Origin: an uncultured Acetobacteraceae bacterium
Lineage (GTDB): Bacteria; Pseudomonadota; Alphaproteobacteria; Acetobacterales; Acetobacteraceae
Length of the DNA: 60,958 nt
Assembly (NCBI GenBank): GCA_903907955.1
Contig: CAIVPZ010000158.1
Location: forward strand, 1-60,958
Reading direction: 5' to 3'
Part shown: positions 36,593 to 45,043 of the stretch, in pieces
Position numbering within the stretch: position 1 is the first letter of the stretch
How the letters are laid out: every line of letters begins with the position of its first letter
Program-made: the position numbers and the translations under genes
Notes under the pieces: model-generated
Database searches by the model: none
What the model was told of the DNA's origin: nothing
The model's input: only the letters and a program-made list of their open reading frames with translations

Positions 36593-37594
36593 ATGACCCT
36601 GCCCACCAGCATGACCTTCATCCAGGCCACCGCCCCCGGCGGGCCGGAGGTGCTGCGACCCGCCACCGGCCCGCTGCCGCAGCCGCACAGTGACGAGGTG
36701 CTGATCCGCGTGCGCGCCGCCGGGGTGAACCGGCCGGACGTGCTGCAGCGCCAGGGCGCCTATCCGCCGCCGCCCGGCGCCAGCCGGGTGCTGGGGCTGG
36801 AGGTGGCGGGCGAAGTGGTGGCCGCCGGTGACGCGGTGACGCAGCACCGGATCGGCGATCGGGTGTGCGCGCTGACCAATGGCGGCGGCTATGCCGAATA
36901 CTGCACCGCCCCGGCGGCGCAGGTGCTGCCCTGGCCGGCCGACTATGACGCGCTGCGGGCGGCGGCGCTGCCGGAGACGTATTTCACCGTCTGGGCCAAC
37001 GTTTTCATGCTCGGCCGGCTCGCCGCGGGGGAGTCGCTGCTGGTGCATGGCGGCACGTCCGGCATCGGCGTCACCGCGCTGCAACTGGCCAAGGCGTTCG
37101 GCGCCACCGCCTACGCGACCGCCGGGTCGGACGACAAGGTGGCGGCCTGCCTGCGGCTGGGCGCGGATGCGGCGATCAACTACCGCAGCCAGGATTTCCT
37201 GCCGGAGATTCAGCGCCTGACCGGCAGGCGCGGCGTCGATGTCGTGCTGGACATGGTGGGGGCGAGCTATTTCCCGCGCAACCTGCGCTGTCTGACGGTG
37301 GACGGGCGGCTGGTGATCATCGCCTTCCTCGGCGGCTCGAAGGTGGAGGCGTTCGATCTGCTGCCGATCATGACAAAGCGCCTGACCGTCACCGGCTCCA
37401 CCATGCGGCCGCGCAGCACGGCGCTGAAGGGGGAGATCGCCGCGGCGCTGCGCGCGCGGGTGTGGCCGCTGCTGGATGCGGGGCGCTGCGGGCCGGTGAT
37501 CCACCAGGTGTTCCCGCTGGCCGAGGCGGCGGCGGCGCATGCGCTGATGGAGAGCAGCGCGCATATCGGCAAGATCATGCTGTCAGTGGCGTAG
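36593..37594 (+). CDS. NAD(P)H quinone oxidoreductase, PIG3-like MDR family
   Basis: A 333-residue zinc-free medium-chain dehydrogenase/reductase. The GroES-like half carries VRAAGVNRPDVLQRQG and the PPPGASRVLGLEVAGEV segment. The nucleotide-binding motif is VHGGTSGIGVTALQLAKAFG. Relatives reduce quinones with NADPH as single proteins of this length. The ATG at 36593 starts a few residues before the conserved core. Its 3' end faces a small minus-strand frame. Confidence 0.88.
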   Translation: MTLPTSMTFIQATAPGGPEVLRPATGPLPQPHSDEVLIRVRAAGVNRPDVLQRQGAYPPPPGASRVLGLEVAGEVVAAGDAVTQHRIGDRVCALTNGGGYAEYCTAPAAQVLPWPADYDALRAAALPETYFTVWANVFMLGRLAAGESLLVHGGTSGIGVTALQLAKAFGATAYATAGSDDKVAACLRLGADAAINYRSQDFLPEIQRLTGRRGVDVVLDMVGASYFPRNLRCLTVDGRLVIIAFLGGSKVEAFDLLPIMTKRLTVTGSTMRPRSTALKGEIAAALRARVWPLLDAGRCGPVIHQVFPLAEAAAAHALMESSAHIGKIMLSVA

Positions 37595-37681
37595 GGTAAC
37601 ACCAACCCCCGGCCTGCGTGCGCCGGTTCGGCTATCGTCGCCGGCAGAATTGCCATCAGAAGCATGCGCTGTTGCTTCATG

Positions 37682-37969
37682 TCAGCGAAAAACGACTTCG
37701 CCCCGCAAGAACCCATCGTGCAGCAACAGAAATTCCTGCACGATATCAAAAATCGCGGCCCGCCAAAGCACGAAGACAAACACGATCACCGGAAGCGCGA
37801 CGCGCCATGGCCAGCGCTTCGCGCTCGGCGCACAATCCAGTTCGCGCGCGCAGCACGCAGAGTCGGCCATTGGCAGCGGGAAGCCGGACTCCATGCCTGC
37901 ATCCGGCAGAACACCCATTTCCCGGTTCATTCGCGGCACCGCGACTATTTCCCGCAGGGTGTTCCCCAT
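37682..37969 (-). CDS. Possible small membrane protein
   Basis: A 95-residue frame on the minus strand, overlapping the end of the broken response-regulator gene by 25 bases. Its C-terminal half has one clear transmembrane helix (WRVALPVIVFVFVLW, about residues 53-68) followed by a charged tail ending RGEVVFR. Codon use is acceptable for the genome. I know no family for it. It could equally be an accidental frame over decaying DNA of the pseudogene, so the call is weak. Confidence 0.3.
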   Translation of the reverse strand: MGNTLREIVAVPRMNREMGVLPDAGMESGFPLPMADSACCARELDCAPSAKRWPWRVALPVIVFVFVLWRAAIFDIVQEFLLLHDGFLRGEVVFR

Positions 37970-38327
37970 GGCACGCCCAATTGCTGCATCTTCGTTGCCG
38001 CCGTAAGCAGCAAGGCTTCCGCATGGTGCGCAGCAGCCACGACATCAAACCCATCGCCGGCCATCCCGGCGAGCCTGGCAAGACCAGACCTGCGGTAGAT
38101 CACCTGCACCATGTCGCCGGCATAGCTGCGCCGCAACGCGGGCAGCAGCGCCAGCGCGTCCTGCCCGCCGACGAACTGGTCCAGCACCAGCAGGTCCGGC
38201 GGCTGACGATCGCCTCCAGATTGGCGAGCGATTTCAGGCAGACTGCTTCAATGCCGTGCGCCATGAGATACGCGACGCGTTGCTCGGCAAACGGAGGATC
38301 ATCCTCCACCAGGACGATGTCAGGCAT
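37945..38327 (-). pseudogene. Frameshifted response-regulator receiver domain
   Basis: From the ATG at 38327 the frame encodes a receiver N terminus (MPDIVLVEDDPPFAEQRVAYL) with the acidic residues in place. Near 38185-38200 the reading continues only after a one-base shift, giving DLLVLDQFVGGQDALALLPALRR, which holds the phospho-acceptor aspartate. The second frame stops at 37945. The expected conserved lysine and any DNA-binding output domain are missing. The gene is divergent from the kinase operon that begins at 38507, so it is a good candidate for that operon's former partner regulator. Confidence 0.7.
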
Positions 38328-38380
38328 GTCCGATTCTCATATCGTGCTCACGAAATATTTACTGAAGGCTGACGGCGGAA

Positions 38381-38392
38381 TTACGTTCGTAA
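38381..38392. promoter_or_regulatory. Short palindrome in the divergent regulator/kinase spacer
   Basis: TTACG (38381-38385) and CGTAA (38388-38392) form a palindrome with a 2-base centre, flanked by A/T runs. It sits between the broken regulator gene and the kinase operon, where an operator would be expected. A -10-like TACAAT at 38460-38465 points toward the kinase gene, but no good -35 is seen, consistent with activator control. Confidence 0.3.
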
Positions 38393-38506
38393 AATTTGCG
38401 ACGTCAATGCCTCGATTGTAAACGACAAAAAATTGCAATTCGATTCAACCGACCCGACATACAATAGCCCATGCCCTGCTTTGCGCGCAACCCGGTGACG
38501 GTCACC

Positions 38507-39727
38507 ATGCCAACTTCTCCCCCCCTCGCATCGGACGCGGCTGCCATCCATGTCCTGGTGATCGACGACGAGGCGGTCATCGTCGAGGAAATCCTGGAGT
38601 TCCTCGCCGACGAGGGCATTGCCGCCACCGCGGCGGGCAGCGCGGAGGCCGCCACAAGGCAGATCGAACAGGCCCCGCCGGGCGCCATCACCGTCATCCT
38701 GACCGACGTGAAGATGCCGGGGCGGGATGGGCTGTCGTTCGCCCGGGATGTCCTGGGGGCCTGCCCCGAAGCGAACGCCGTCGAGGTCATCGTCATGACC
38801 GGGCACGCCAACATGGGCATGACGATCGACGCCCTGCGCACCCGGGTGTTCGACTTCATCCGCAAGCCGCTGCGCCTGAGCGAGTTGGGGTCCGTCATCC
38901 GCCGCGCCCACGCCGCCGCCATGGCGCGCCGCCGCCGCCAGCGCGAGAACGCCGACGCGCTGGCCCGGCTGCAGGCCGAGGCGCAGACGCTGTCCGCCCG
39001 GGTCGCCGAGTTGTCCGCCCGCCCGGACAACGCCGACGAACGCGTCGGCTCCGCCTTCCTGGCCATTCTCTCGGATGAATTGCGCAATCCCCTGGTGCCG
39101 GTGGTGGGCCTGGCCGAACTGATCGAGGAGGCGGGCACCGCGCTGCCGCCCGGGCAGGTCGCCGAGTATGCCGGGCTGATCCGCAAGGCGGGCGAGCGGC
39201 TCACCGGGCTGATCGATGTGATGCTGAACGTGGCCGCGCTGGAGGGCGGCGCGCGCAGCGTGCAGCCGCGCCCGGAGCGTGCCGGCCCGATCGTCGCCGA
39301 ACTGGCGCGCCGGCATGCGGCGGAAGCGCATGAGCGCGGGCAGACCATCGACGCGCCCGCGCCGGCTGACATCGTCATCACCACCGATCGCCGCTATCTG
39401 CTGATGGCGCTCAATCAGCTGGTGACCAACGCCGTGCGCTTCGGACTGCCGGGACAGGCCATCCGGATCGAGGCCGCTGCTTCCGGCGGCGAGGTGGCGT
39501 TCCGGATCACCGACAGCGGCCCCGGCATGACCGAATCGGAGCTGGCGGAGCTGCGCAAGCCGTTCAGGCGCGGCGACATGTCGCTGACGCGCACCACCGG
39601 CGGGCTCGGCCTGGGCCTCTCCCTGGCGGAACGCGCGGTGGCGGCGCTGGGCGGGCGGCTTGATCTGACCAGCGCCCCCGGCCGTGGCACCACGGCGGCG
39701 GTCGTGCTGCCCGCCTCCCCCGGCTGA
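38507..39727 (+). CDS. Receiver domain fused to a histidine-kinase-like module lacking the phospho-acceptor histidine
   Basis: A 406-residue protein. Residues about 14-135 are a complete receiver: acidic pair in VIDDE, phospho-acceptor D67 in TDVKMPG and K120 in RKPLRL. A coiled coil (about 138-173) follows, then a kinase region in which the usual S-H-E-L-R-T-P reads SDELRNP, so the phosphorylatable histidine is D190. The ATPase part keeps the N box (NQLVTNAVRFG), G1 (DSGPGM) and G2 (GLGLGLSLAE). It may be a receiver-controlled ATPase or a non-autophosphorylating partner of the next kinases. I chose the ATG at 38507 because a TACAAT -10 at 38460-38465 would start transcription near 38472; an in-frame ATG at 38471 exists. 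Confidence 0.8.
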   Translation: MPTSPPLASDAAAIHVLVIDDEAVIVEEILEFLADEGIAATAAGSAEAATRQIEQAPPGAITVILTDVKMPGRDGLSFARDVLGACPEANAVEVIVMTGHANMGMTIDALRTRVFDFIRKPLRLSELGSVIRRAHAAAMARRRRQRENADALARLQAEAQTLSARVAELSARPDNADERVGSAFLAILSDELRNPLVPVVGLAELIEEAGTALPPGQVAEYAGLIRKAGERLTGLIDVMLNVAALEGGARSVQPRPERAGPIVAELARRHAAEAHERGQTIDAPAPADIVITTDRRYLLMALNQLVTNAVRFGLPGQAIRIEAAASGGEVAFRITDSGPGMTESELAELRKPFRRGDMSLTRTTGGLGLGLSLAERAVAALGGRLDLTSAPGRGTTAAVVLPASPG

Positions 39728-39738
39728 CGACGCCCACC

Positions 39739-42615
39739 TTGCGGCTTGCCCTTGTGCCCGGCCGGAAGCGGTGGCTGCCCGACGATCTGAAGATCGGGCT
39801 GGTGCTGGCGTTGCTGCTGGGCGCGATCTGGACGGCCGCTCTGCTCATGGCCGCGCGAATCGAACGCCACGGCATGGAATACGCCTTCGCCGAGGCGCGC
39901 AGCATGGCCCAGTTGCTGAAGCTGCACGGCACCGAACTTGTGCTGCGGGTCGAGACGCTGCACCGGCTCGGCCGGCTGGTCACCCTGGCGCATCTGGCCG
40001 GCGCGCCCGGCGATCCGGCTTCCCTCGCGGAGTTGCGAAAATCCGTCGAACTGGCCGGCTCAAACGTTCTGCAGGTTTCCGGCCTCGACGCGGCCGGCGA
40101 CGTGATCTGGTCCACCCTGCCGATGCCGCCCGGGCGGGTGAACCTGGCACAGCGCGAGCACTACCAGGCGATCGCGCGCGACGGCCTGGACCATATCGTC
40201 GGCCGCCCGGTGCGCGGCGCGGTGTCCGGGCGCTGGACCATCCAGTTTGCCGAGGCGCTGCGCGATTCCGACCGCAGGCTGCTTGGCATCACCGTGGTGT
40301 CGGTCGATGCCGGGCTGGCCGAGGCGCTGGCCCGCGAGTTGAACATGGCGGATCGCGGCGTCATCAGCCTCGACCGCAACGATGGCGTTCTGCTGGCACG
40401 CAGCATCGGCGCGCATATCGGCGAGGTCGTCCCAAAGGAGGGCTCGGTGTGGTGGCCCGCCTGGCAAGCCGGCGGCGCCGAAGCGCTCGAGCCAGGCCCG
40501 CGCGACGGTGTGCCTCGCTTCTACGCGGCGCGCCGGATTCCCGGGTCCGATCTGGTCATCGTGGTCGGCCTCGACGCCGCCGTTCAGATGGCGCCGGTGC
40601 ATGCGTCAAGCGCGGTGGTGCTGCGCGGGGCCGCGGCACTCGGCTTCACGCTGACCCTCCTCGCCGCTGCGTTGAGCTGGGGCCTGCGGCGACAGCGCGG
40701 CCTGTCGCGGGAGCGTCTGCGCGTCCATGACCTCGCCGAGCGGGAGGCGCTGCTGCGCCATATCGCCGAAAATGCCACCGACATCATTTCCTTGCAGGAT
40801 GCCGAGCAGCGCAACCTTTATGTCAGCCCTGCCCTGCGCAGCGTGCTCGGCATCGACCCGCGCCCATTGATCGGCCGCCGGTTCGGCGCGCCCGCCGACC
40901 CGTCCGAGGCGCCCGCCGTCGCGGCGGCGCTCGACCGCCTCGACCGCACCGGTGGCGCGACGCGCTTCGCCTTCCGGGCACGCCATGCCGACGGCAGCTT
41001 CCGCTGGCTGGAAACCGAGATGGTGGCGATCCCCGACATCGGCGACGAAACCGGCTGCCGCTACATTTCCATCAGCCGCGACATTACCAGCCGCAAGCAG
41101 GCCGAGGCGGCGCTGCGCCAGACGCAGCAGCAGTTGGAGAACCTCTACCGGCTGGGGCCGGGCACCTTATACCAGGTCAGCATCGGCCCCGACGGCGAAC
41201 GGCGGCTCAGGATTCCCTTCGCCGGCCCCCTGGAGAAGATGGGCTACGCGGCCGAAGACCTGAACTCCGATTTCTTCCTGCGGCGGGTGCATCCGCTCGA
41301 CCTGACGCGCACCCTCGAGGCCAAGCAGCGTTGCCTGAAAACGGGCGAGGCCCTGGTGGAGTACCGATTCCCCAATGCCGCCGGCGAGATACGCTGGATC
41401 CGCGATGAGATGCGGGTTGCCGGGCAGGACGGGGACTGCACGATCGTGATCGGCTACCTGACCGACGTCACCGCCGAGCACGCGGCGCGGGAGGATCTGG
41501 CCTCATTGCTGCAGTTGGGACCGGGCATGCTGTACCGGATCGCCATCGGTCCCAATGGCGAACGATGCCCCACCGTTCCCGCCAGCAACTTCATTACGAA
41601 GCTGGGCTACACGGTCGAACAGGTTTGCGTTCCCGGCTTCGTCATGGGCCGGATACACCCGCTCGACGCACCGCTATTGGCAGAAGCCATCGGGCAGTGC
41701 GCGCGGACCGGCCAGGCCGTGGTGGAGTATCGGTTCCCCACGGCTGCCGGCGAAATGCGCTGGCTGCGCGATGACTTGCTCCTGGCCGGGCAGGAAGGCG
41801 GCTGGGTCGATATTGTCACCTACGTGACCGACATCACCGCCGAGCGCGAAACCAAGATCAGGGCGCAGCAGAATGAGCGCCTGGCCACGCTGGGCGAGCT
41901 CGCCACCGGTATCGCCCACGAACTGAACCAGCCGCTGGCCGCGATCGGCATGGCGGCCGAAAACGGCAGCCGCGCGCTGGCCCGCGACCCACCAAACATT
42001 GACACGGCGGCGGCAAAGTTCGTGCGCATCAGCGAACAGACGCGCCGGTTGGGCAAGGTGATCAATCATATCCGCATGTTTGGCCGCAAGGAGACCGCGC
42101 AGCCGGTTGCCTTCCCGGTGGACGAAGTGGTGCGCAACGCCCTGCTGCTGGTCAACGCACGGCTGCAATCGGCGGCAACCACCGTCACCGTCGATCTGCC
42201 GCCCGACCTGCCGCAACCGTTCGGCACGCCCATCCTGCTGGAACAGGTGGTGATAAATCTGATCGTCAACGCCTGCGACGCCTATGCGGAGAGCGGGCCG
42301 GGCGACAGCGCGGCGGCCAAACGGCGCATCCGCATCGTCGGAAGCCGGGAGGGCGATACCGTCCTGCTCAGCGTCGCCGACCACGCCGGCGGCATTCCGC
42401 CGGACGTGATTGCGCGCGTGTTCGATCCGTTCTTCACCACCAAGCCGGCGGGCCAGGGCACCGGGCTCGGCCTGTCGATCAGCCTGGCCACCATCACCGG
42501 AATGGGCGGGCAACTCAGCGTGCGCAACGACGCGGGCGGCGCGGTGTTCGAGATCCGTCTGCCGGTGGCGGCCGGCGCATCGGCACCGGCACCCGCACCG
42601 GCTGACGTGCCATGA
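39739..42615 (+). CDS. Membrane sensor histidine kinase with three PAS domains (DctB/NtrB type)
   Basis: A 958-residue kinase. Two transmembrane helices (about 18-40 and 295-318) bracket a periplasmic sensing domain of the dCache/PDC kind. Three PAS domains follow at about 335-460, 465-585 and 590-710; the second and third are clearly duplicates of each other. The kinase core has H727 in IAHELNQPLAAI, the N box LIVNACDAY, G1 DHAGGIPPD and G2 GTGLGLSIS, the pattern of kinases that phosphorylate NtrC-like or FixJ-like regulators. No cognate regulator is encoded beside it. The start is TTG at 39739, eleven bases after the preceding stop, without a clear ribosome site. Confidence 0.88.
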   Translation: MRLALVPGRKRWLPDDLKIGLVLALLLGAIWTAALLMAARIERHGMEYAFAEARSMAQLLKLHGTELVLRVETLHRLGRLVTLAHLAGAPGDPASLAELRKSVELAGSNVLQVSGLDAAGDVIWSTLPMPPGRVNLAQREHYQAIARDGLDHIVGRPVRGAVSGRWTIQFAEALRDSDRRLLGITVVSVDAGLAEALARELNMADRGVISLDRNDGVLLARSIGAHIGEVVPKEGSVWWPAWQAGGAEALEPGPRDGVPRFYAARRIPGSDLVIVVGLDAAVQMAPVHASSAVVLRGAAALGFTLTLLAAALSWGLRRQRGLSRERLRVHDLAEREALLRHIAENATDIISLQDAEQRNLYVSPALRSVLGIDPRPLIGRRFGAPADPSEAPAVAAALDRLDRTGGATRFAFRARHADGSFRWLETEMVAIPDIGDETGCRYISISRDITSRKQAEAALRQTQQQLENLYRLGPGTLYQVSIGPDGERRLRIPFAGPLEKMGYAAEDLNSDFFLRRVHPLDLTRTLEAKQRCLKTGEALVEYRFPNAAGEIRWIRDEMRVAGQDGDCTIVIGYLTDVTAEHAAREDLASLLQLGPGMLYRIAIGPNGERCPTVPASNFITKLGYTVEQVCVPGFVMGRIHPLDAPLLAEAIGQCARTGQAVVEYRFPTAAGEMRWLRDDLLLAGQEGGWVDIVTYVTDITAERETKIRAQQNERLATLGELATGIAHELNQPLAAIGMAAENGSRALARDPPNIDTAAAKFVRISEQTRRLGKVINHIRMFGRKETAQPVAFPVDEVVRNALLLVNARLQSAATTVTVDLPPDLPQPFGTPILLEQVVINLIVNACDAYAESGPGDSAAAKRRIRIVGSREGDTVLLSVADHAGGIPPDVIARVFDPFFTTKPAGQGTGLGLSISLATITGMGGQLSVRNDAGGAVFEIRLPVAAGASAPAPAPADVP

Positions 42616-44753
42616 CCGGCTTGTCGGGCGCACGCTGGGGCAGGTTGCCCGCCGACCAGTTCCGGCGCGCGCTGACGCTGCTGGTGCTGGTCGCCCTGCC
42701 GACGGCGCTGGTGGTCGGCATCGTCGCGGCAGCGCAATCGCTGGCCGCCTACCGGGCAAACTTCGAGGCAAGGCTGCAGGAAGCCGCGCGGACCACCGCG
42801 CTGGCGGTGGATTCCAGGCTGGCCAGCTACCGGGCGGCGGCAACCGTGCTGTCGCTGGCGCCCGAGTTGCAGCCGGGGGGCGACCCCACGGCGCTGTACC
42901 CGCAGGCCCGCGCGGTCGGCGAGGCGCTCGGCGGCTGGGTGGTGATCAGCACGGGCGACCCGACCCGGCCGCAGATCGTCAACACGGCGGTGCCGCCGGG
43001 CGGCCGGCTGCCGGAGCGGCCGCCGCCGGAGGTGCTGAACGCGCCGGACCGGCGCGCCCTGGTGGTGTCCGGGCAGCCGGTGGTGACCGACATGTTCATC
43101 GCGCCGCTGACCGGCGGCCGGGCGATCGCCGTGGCGGTGCCCGTGCTGCACGCCGGCAGCCTGCGCTTCGTGATCAACTTCGTCTTTGAGCCGGCCAGCC
43201 TGTCACGGCTGCTGGTCGAGCAGGGGCTGCCGCCGGGAGCCCTCGCCGCGGTCACCGACGGCCGGCTGCAGGTCGTCGCGCGCTCCGCCGACCCCGAACA
43301 CTACATCGGCCGCATTGCTCCGGCGCGGATGCCGGCCAGCGAGTTCAGCGATCACGGCATGGTCGCAAGCGTGGCGCTGGACGGCAGGACGAGCCTGTTC
43401 GCCCTCCAGAAATTGCGGTTTGCCGGGTCGTGGCGGGTGGCGGTGTGGATGCCGCTCGACAGCGTTGCCGCCGCGGCGACGCGCCCGGTGCAACGGCTGC
43501 TGATCGCCGGCGCCGGCATCGCCGCCCTGTTGCTGATGGCCATCGGTCTGGTGTGGCTCGGCCGCCGGGACGAACGTGCCGCCTACGCCCAGCTCGACCG
43601 GGTGCTGGCCGATCTGCCGGCGGTCATCTGGGTGAGTCGCGTCTGGCCGGACGGGCGCCTGGTGCGGCAGTACCTGAGCCGCAGCGCCGCTGCGGTGACC
43701 GGCTGGCCATGGCGCACGCTGCGCCAGCCCGGCGCGTTCGTGGCGCTGACTGATCCCGCCATGATGCAGGAACGCACGACGCTCTTCCTGGACGCGCTGC
43801 GCAATGGCCGAAGCACCGGCACCTACCGGATGCGCCATGCCGACGGAAGCTGGCGTTGGATGCGCGGCAGCGTCATGTGCATGGAACGCGCCGCCGATGG
43901 CAGCGGCCTGCTGGTCGGCTGCAGCACCGACATCACCGAGGAACACACCGTCCGGGAGCGGCTGCAACAGGCCGAGAAACTGGCGGTGCTGGGCGAGATC
44001 GCCACCGGCATCGCGCATGAGATGAACCAGCCGCTGGCGGCAATCGCCATGGCCGCCGAGAACGGCGCGCGCGCGCTGGCCCACGCGCCGCCCGGCATCA
44101 GCGCCGCCACCGCAAAGTTCCGGCGCATCGGCGAGCAGGCGCACCGGATCGCCACGATCGTCGACCACATCAACCTGTTCGGCCGGACCAGGACGTCCGA
44201 GGCGAAGCCGCTCGACATTGCGCCGGTGCTGCGGGAGGCGCTGCAGCGGCTGGCGCCACGGCTGGAGGCGGACGGTATCGCCGTGGAGGTTGAACTGCCG
44301 GCCACCCTGCCGCCGGTCATGGGGATCAGCGTGGTGCTGGAGCAGGCATTGCTGAACATCCTTGGCAATGCCTGCGATGCCTACCGGGAACGGCCGGAAC
44401 GTGCGGTGCGCCCGATCCGCATTACCGCAAGCGGCGACGGGGATACGCTGCGGCTCAGCATCGCCGATCAGGCCGGCGGCATTCCGGAAGACGTGCTCGG
44501 GCGGGTGTTCGACCCGTTCTTCACCACCAAGGATGTCGGCAAGGGCACCGGCCTGGGCCTGTCGATCAGCCTGGCAACGGTGACGGAGATGGGCGGCAGC
44601 ATCACCGTCCACAACGACGGCGGCGGCGCGCGATTCGACATTGTATTGCCGGTTGCCTTGCGTCCGGACGTCGCAACAGAGTCCGTTCATCCGGTCAGCC
44701 GGGGCCAGCATGCCGGTGCCCCTGCAGGGGAATCGCACCTGGAATTCCCTTGA
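42612..44753 (+). CDS. Membrane sensor histidine kinase with one PAS domain (DctB/NtrB type)
   Basis: A 713-residue paralogue of the upstream kinase. Helices at about 18-43 and 297-318 enclose a periplasmic domain. One PAS domain (about 330-445) follows, and then the kinase core with H469 in IAHEMNQPLAAI, N box ILGNACDAY, G1 DQAGGIPED and G2 GTGLGLSIS. The region around H469 is closely similar to the upstream kinase, including the AAENG and FGR segments. The ATG overlaps the preceding stop by four bases. The last codons and the stop lie within a short dispersed repeat (44731-44751), so the original C terminus may have been replaced. Confidence 0.88.
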   Translation: MTGLSGARWGRLPADQFRRALTLLVLVALPTALVVGIVAAAQSLAAYRANFEARLQEAARTTALAVDSRLASYRAAATVLSLAPELQPGGDPTALYPQARAVGEALGGWVVISTGDPTRPQIVNTAVPPGGRLPERPPPEVLNAPDRRALVVSGQPVVTDMFIAPLTGGRAIAVAVPVLHAGSLRFVINFVFEPASLSRLLVEQGLPPGALAAVTDGRLQVVARSADPEHYIGRIAPARMPASEFSDHGMVASVALDGRTSLFALQKLRFAGSWRVAVWMPLDSVAAAATRPVQRLLIAGAGIAALLLMAIGLVWLGRRDERAAYAQLDRVLADLPAVIWVSRVWPDGRLVRQYLSRSAAAVTGWPWRTLRQPGAFVALTDPAMMQERTTLFLDALRNGRSTGTYRMRHADGSWRWMRGSVMCMERAADGSGLLVGCSTDITEEHTVRERLQQAEKLAVLGEIATGIAHEMNQPLAAIAMAAENGARALAHAPPGISAATAKFRRIGEQAHRIATIVDHINLFGRTRTSEAKPLDIAPVLREALQRLAPRLEADGIAVEVELPATLPPVMGISVVLEQALLNILGNACDAYRERPERAVRPIRITASGDGDTLRLSIADQAGGIPEDVLGRVFDPFFTTKDVGKGTGLGLSISLATVTEMGGSITVHNDGGGARFDIVLPVALRPDVATESVHPVSRGQHAGAPAGESHLEFP
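44731..44751. repeat. 21-bp dispersed repeat, copy 1
   Basis: Identical over 21 bases to 52670-52690. It begins AATCGCACC and contains the palindrome GGAATTCC. This copy overlaps the last codons of a kinase gene; the other lies 58 bases after a different kinase gene. The following bases differ in detail between the copies. Confidence 0.6.
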
Positions 44754-44982
44754 CCGTCAATCGGCATCCAACATTGACCGGAGGACGGCGCATTTGCGGC
44801 TCCTGGTCGGTCCTGGGTTCGCGGTCGCTCATTTGACAGAGCCACACTCGCGGGCATTTCTGGTGGTCACGTCGGTGCGGCGTTTCGCCGGGCGCGCAAG
44901 CGGAATGCGATGGCGCTGTCCCTGCATCTGCGCGAGACGCGACTCGGTCGCATTGAGAACCGCTGAGAATCCGCAAAGGAAG

Positions 44983-45010
44983 TTGACACTCCGGTGTATT
45001 CTGTGATAAT
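44983..45010 (+). promoter_or_regulatory. Strong sigma-70 promoter for the glycosyltransferase pair
   Basis: TTGACA at 44983-44988 and GATAAT at 45005-45010 are separated by 16 bases, with a TGT just before the -10 that forms an extended -10 element. Transcription would start near 45017, 27 bases before the GT61 ATG. The AT-rich surroundings contrast with the rest of the window and match the islet's composition. Confidence 0.65.
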
Positions 45011-45043
45011 AATTAAGACTTGTAGTAACAGGATTTTGCGTGA

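Noticed and set aside
37618-38421. 268-codon plus-strand frame opposite the broken response regulator
   Set aside because: The opposite strand shows recognisable receiver motifs, and the plus-strand translation has none.
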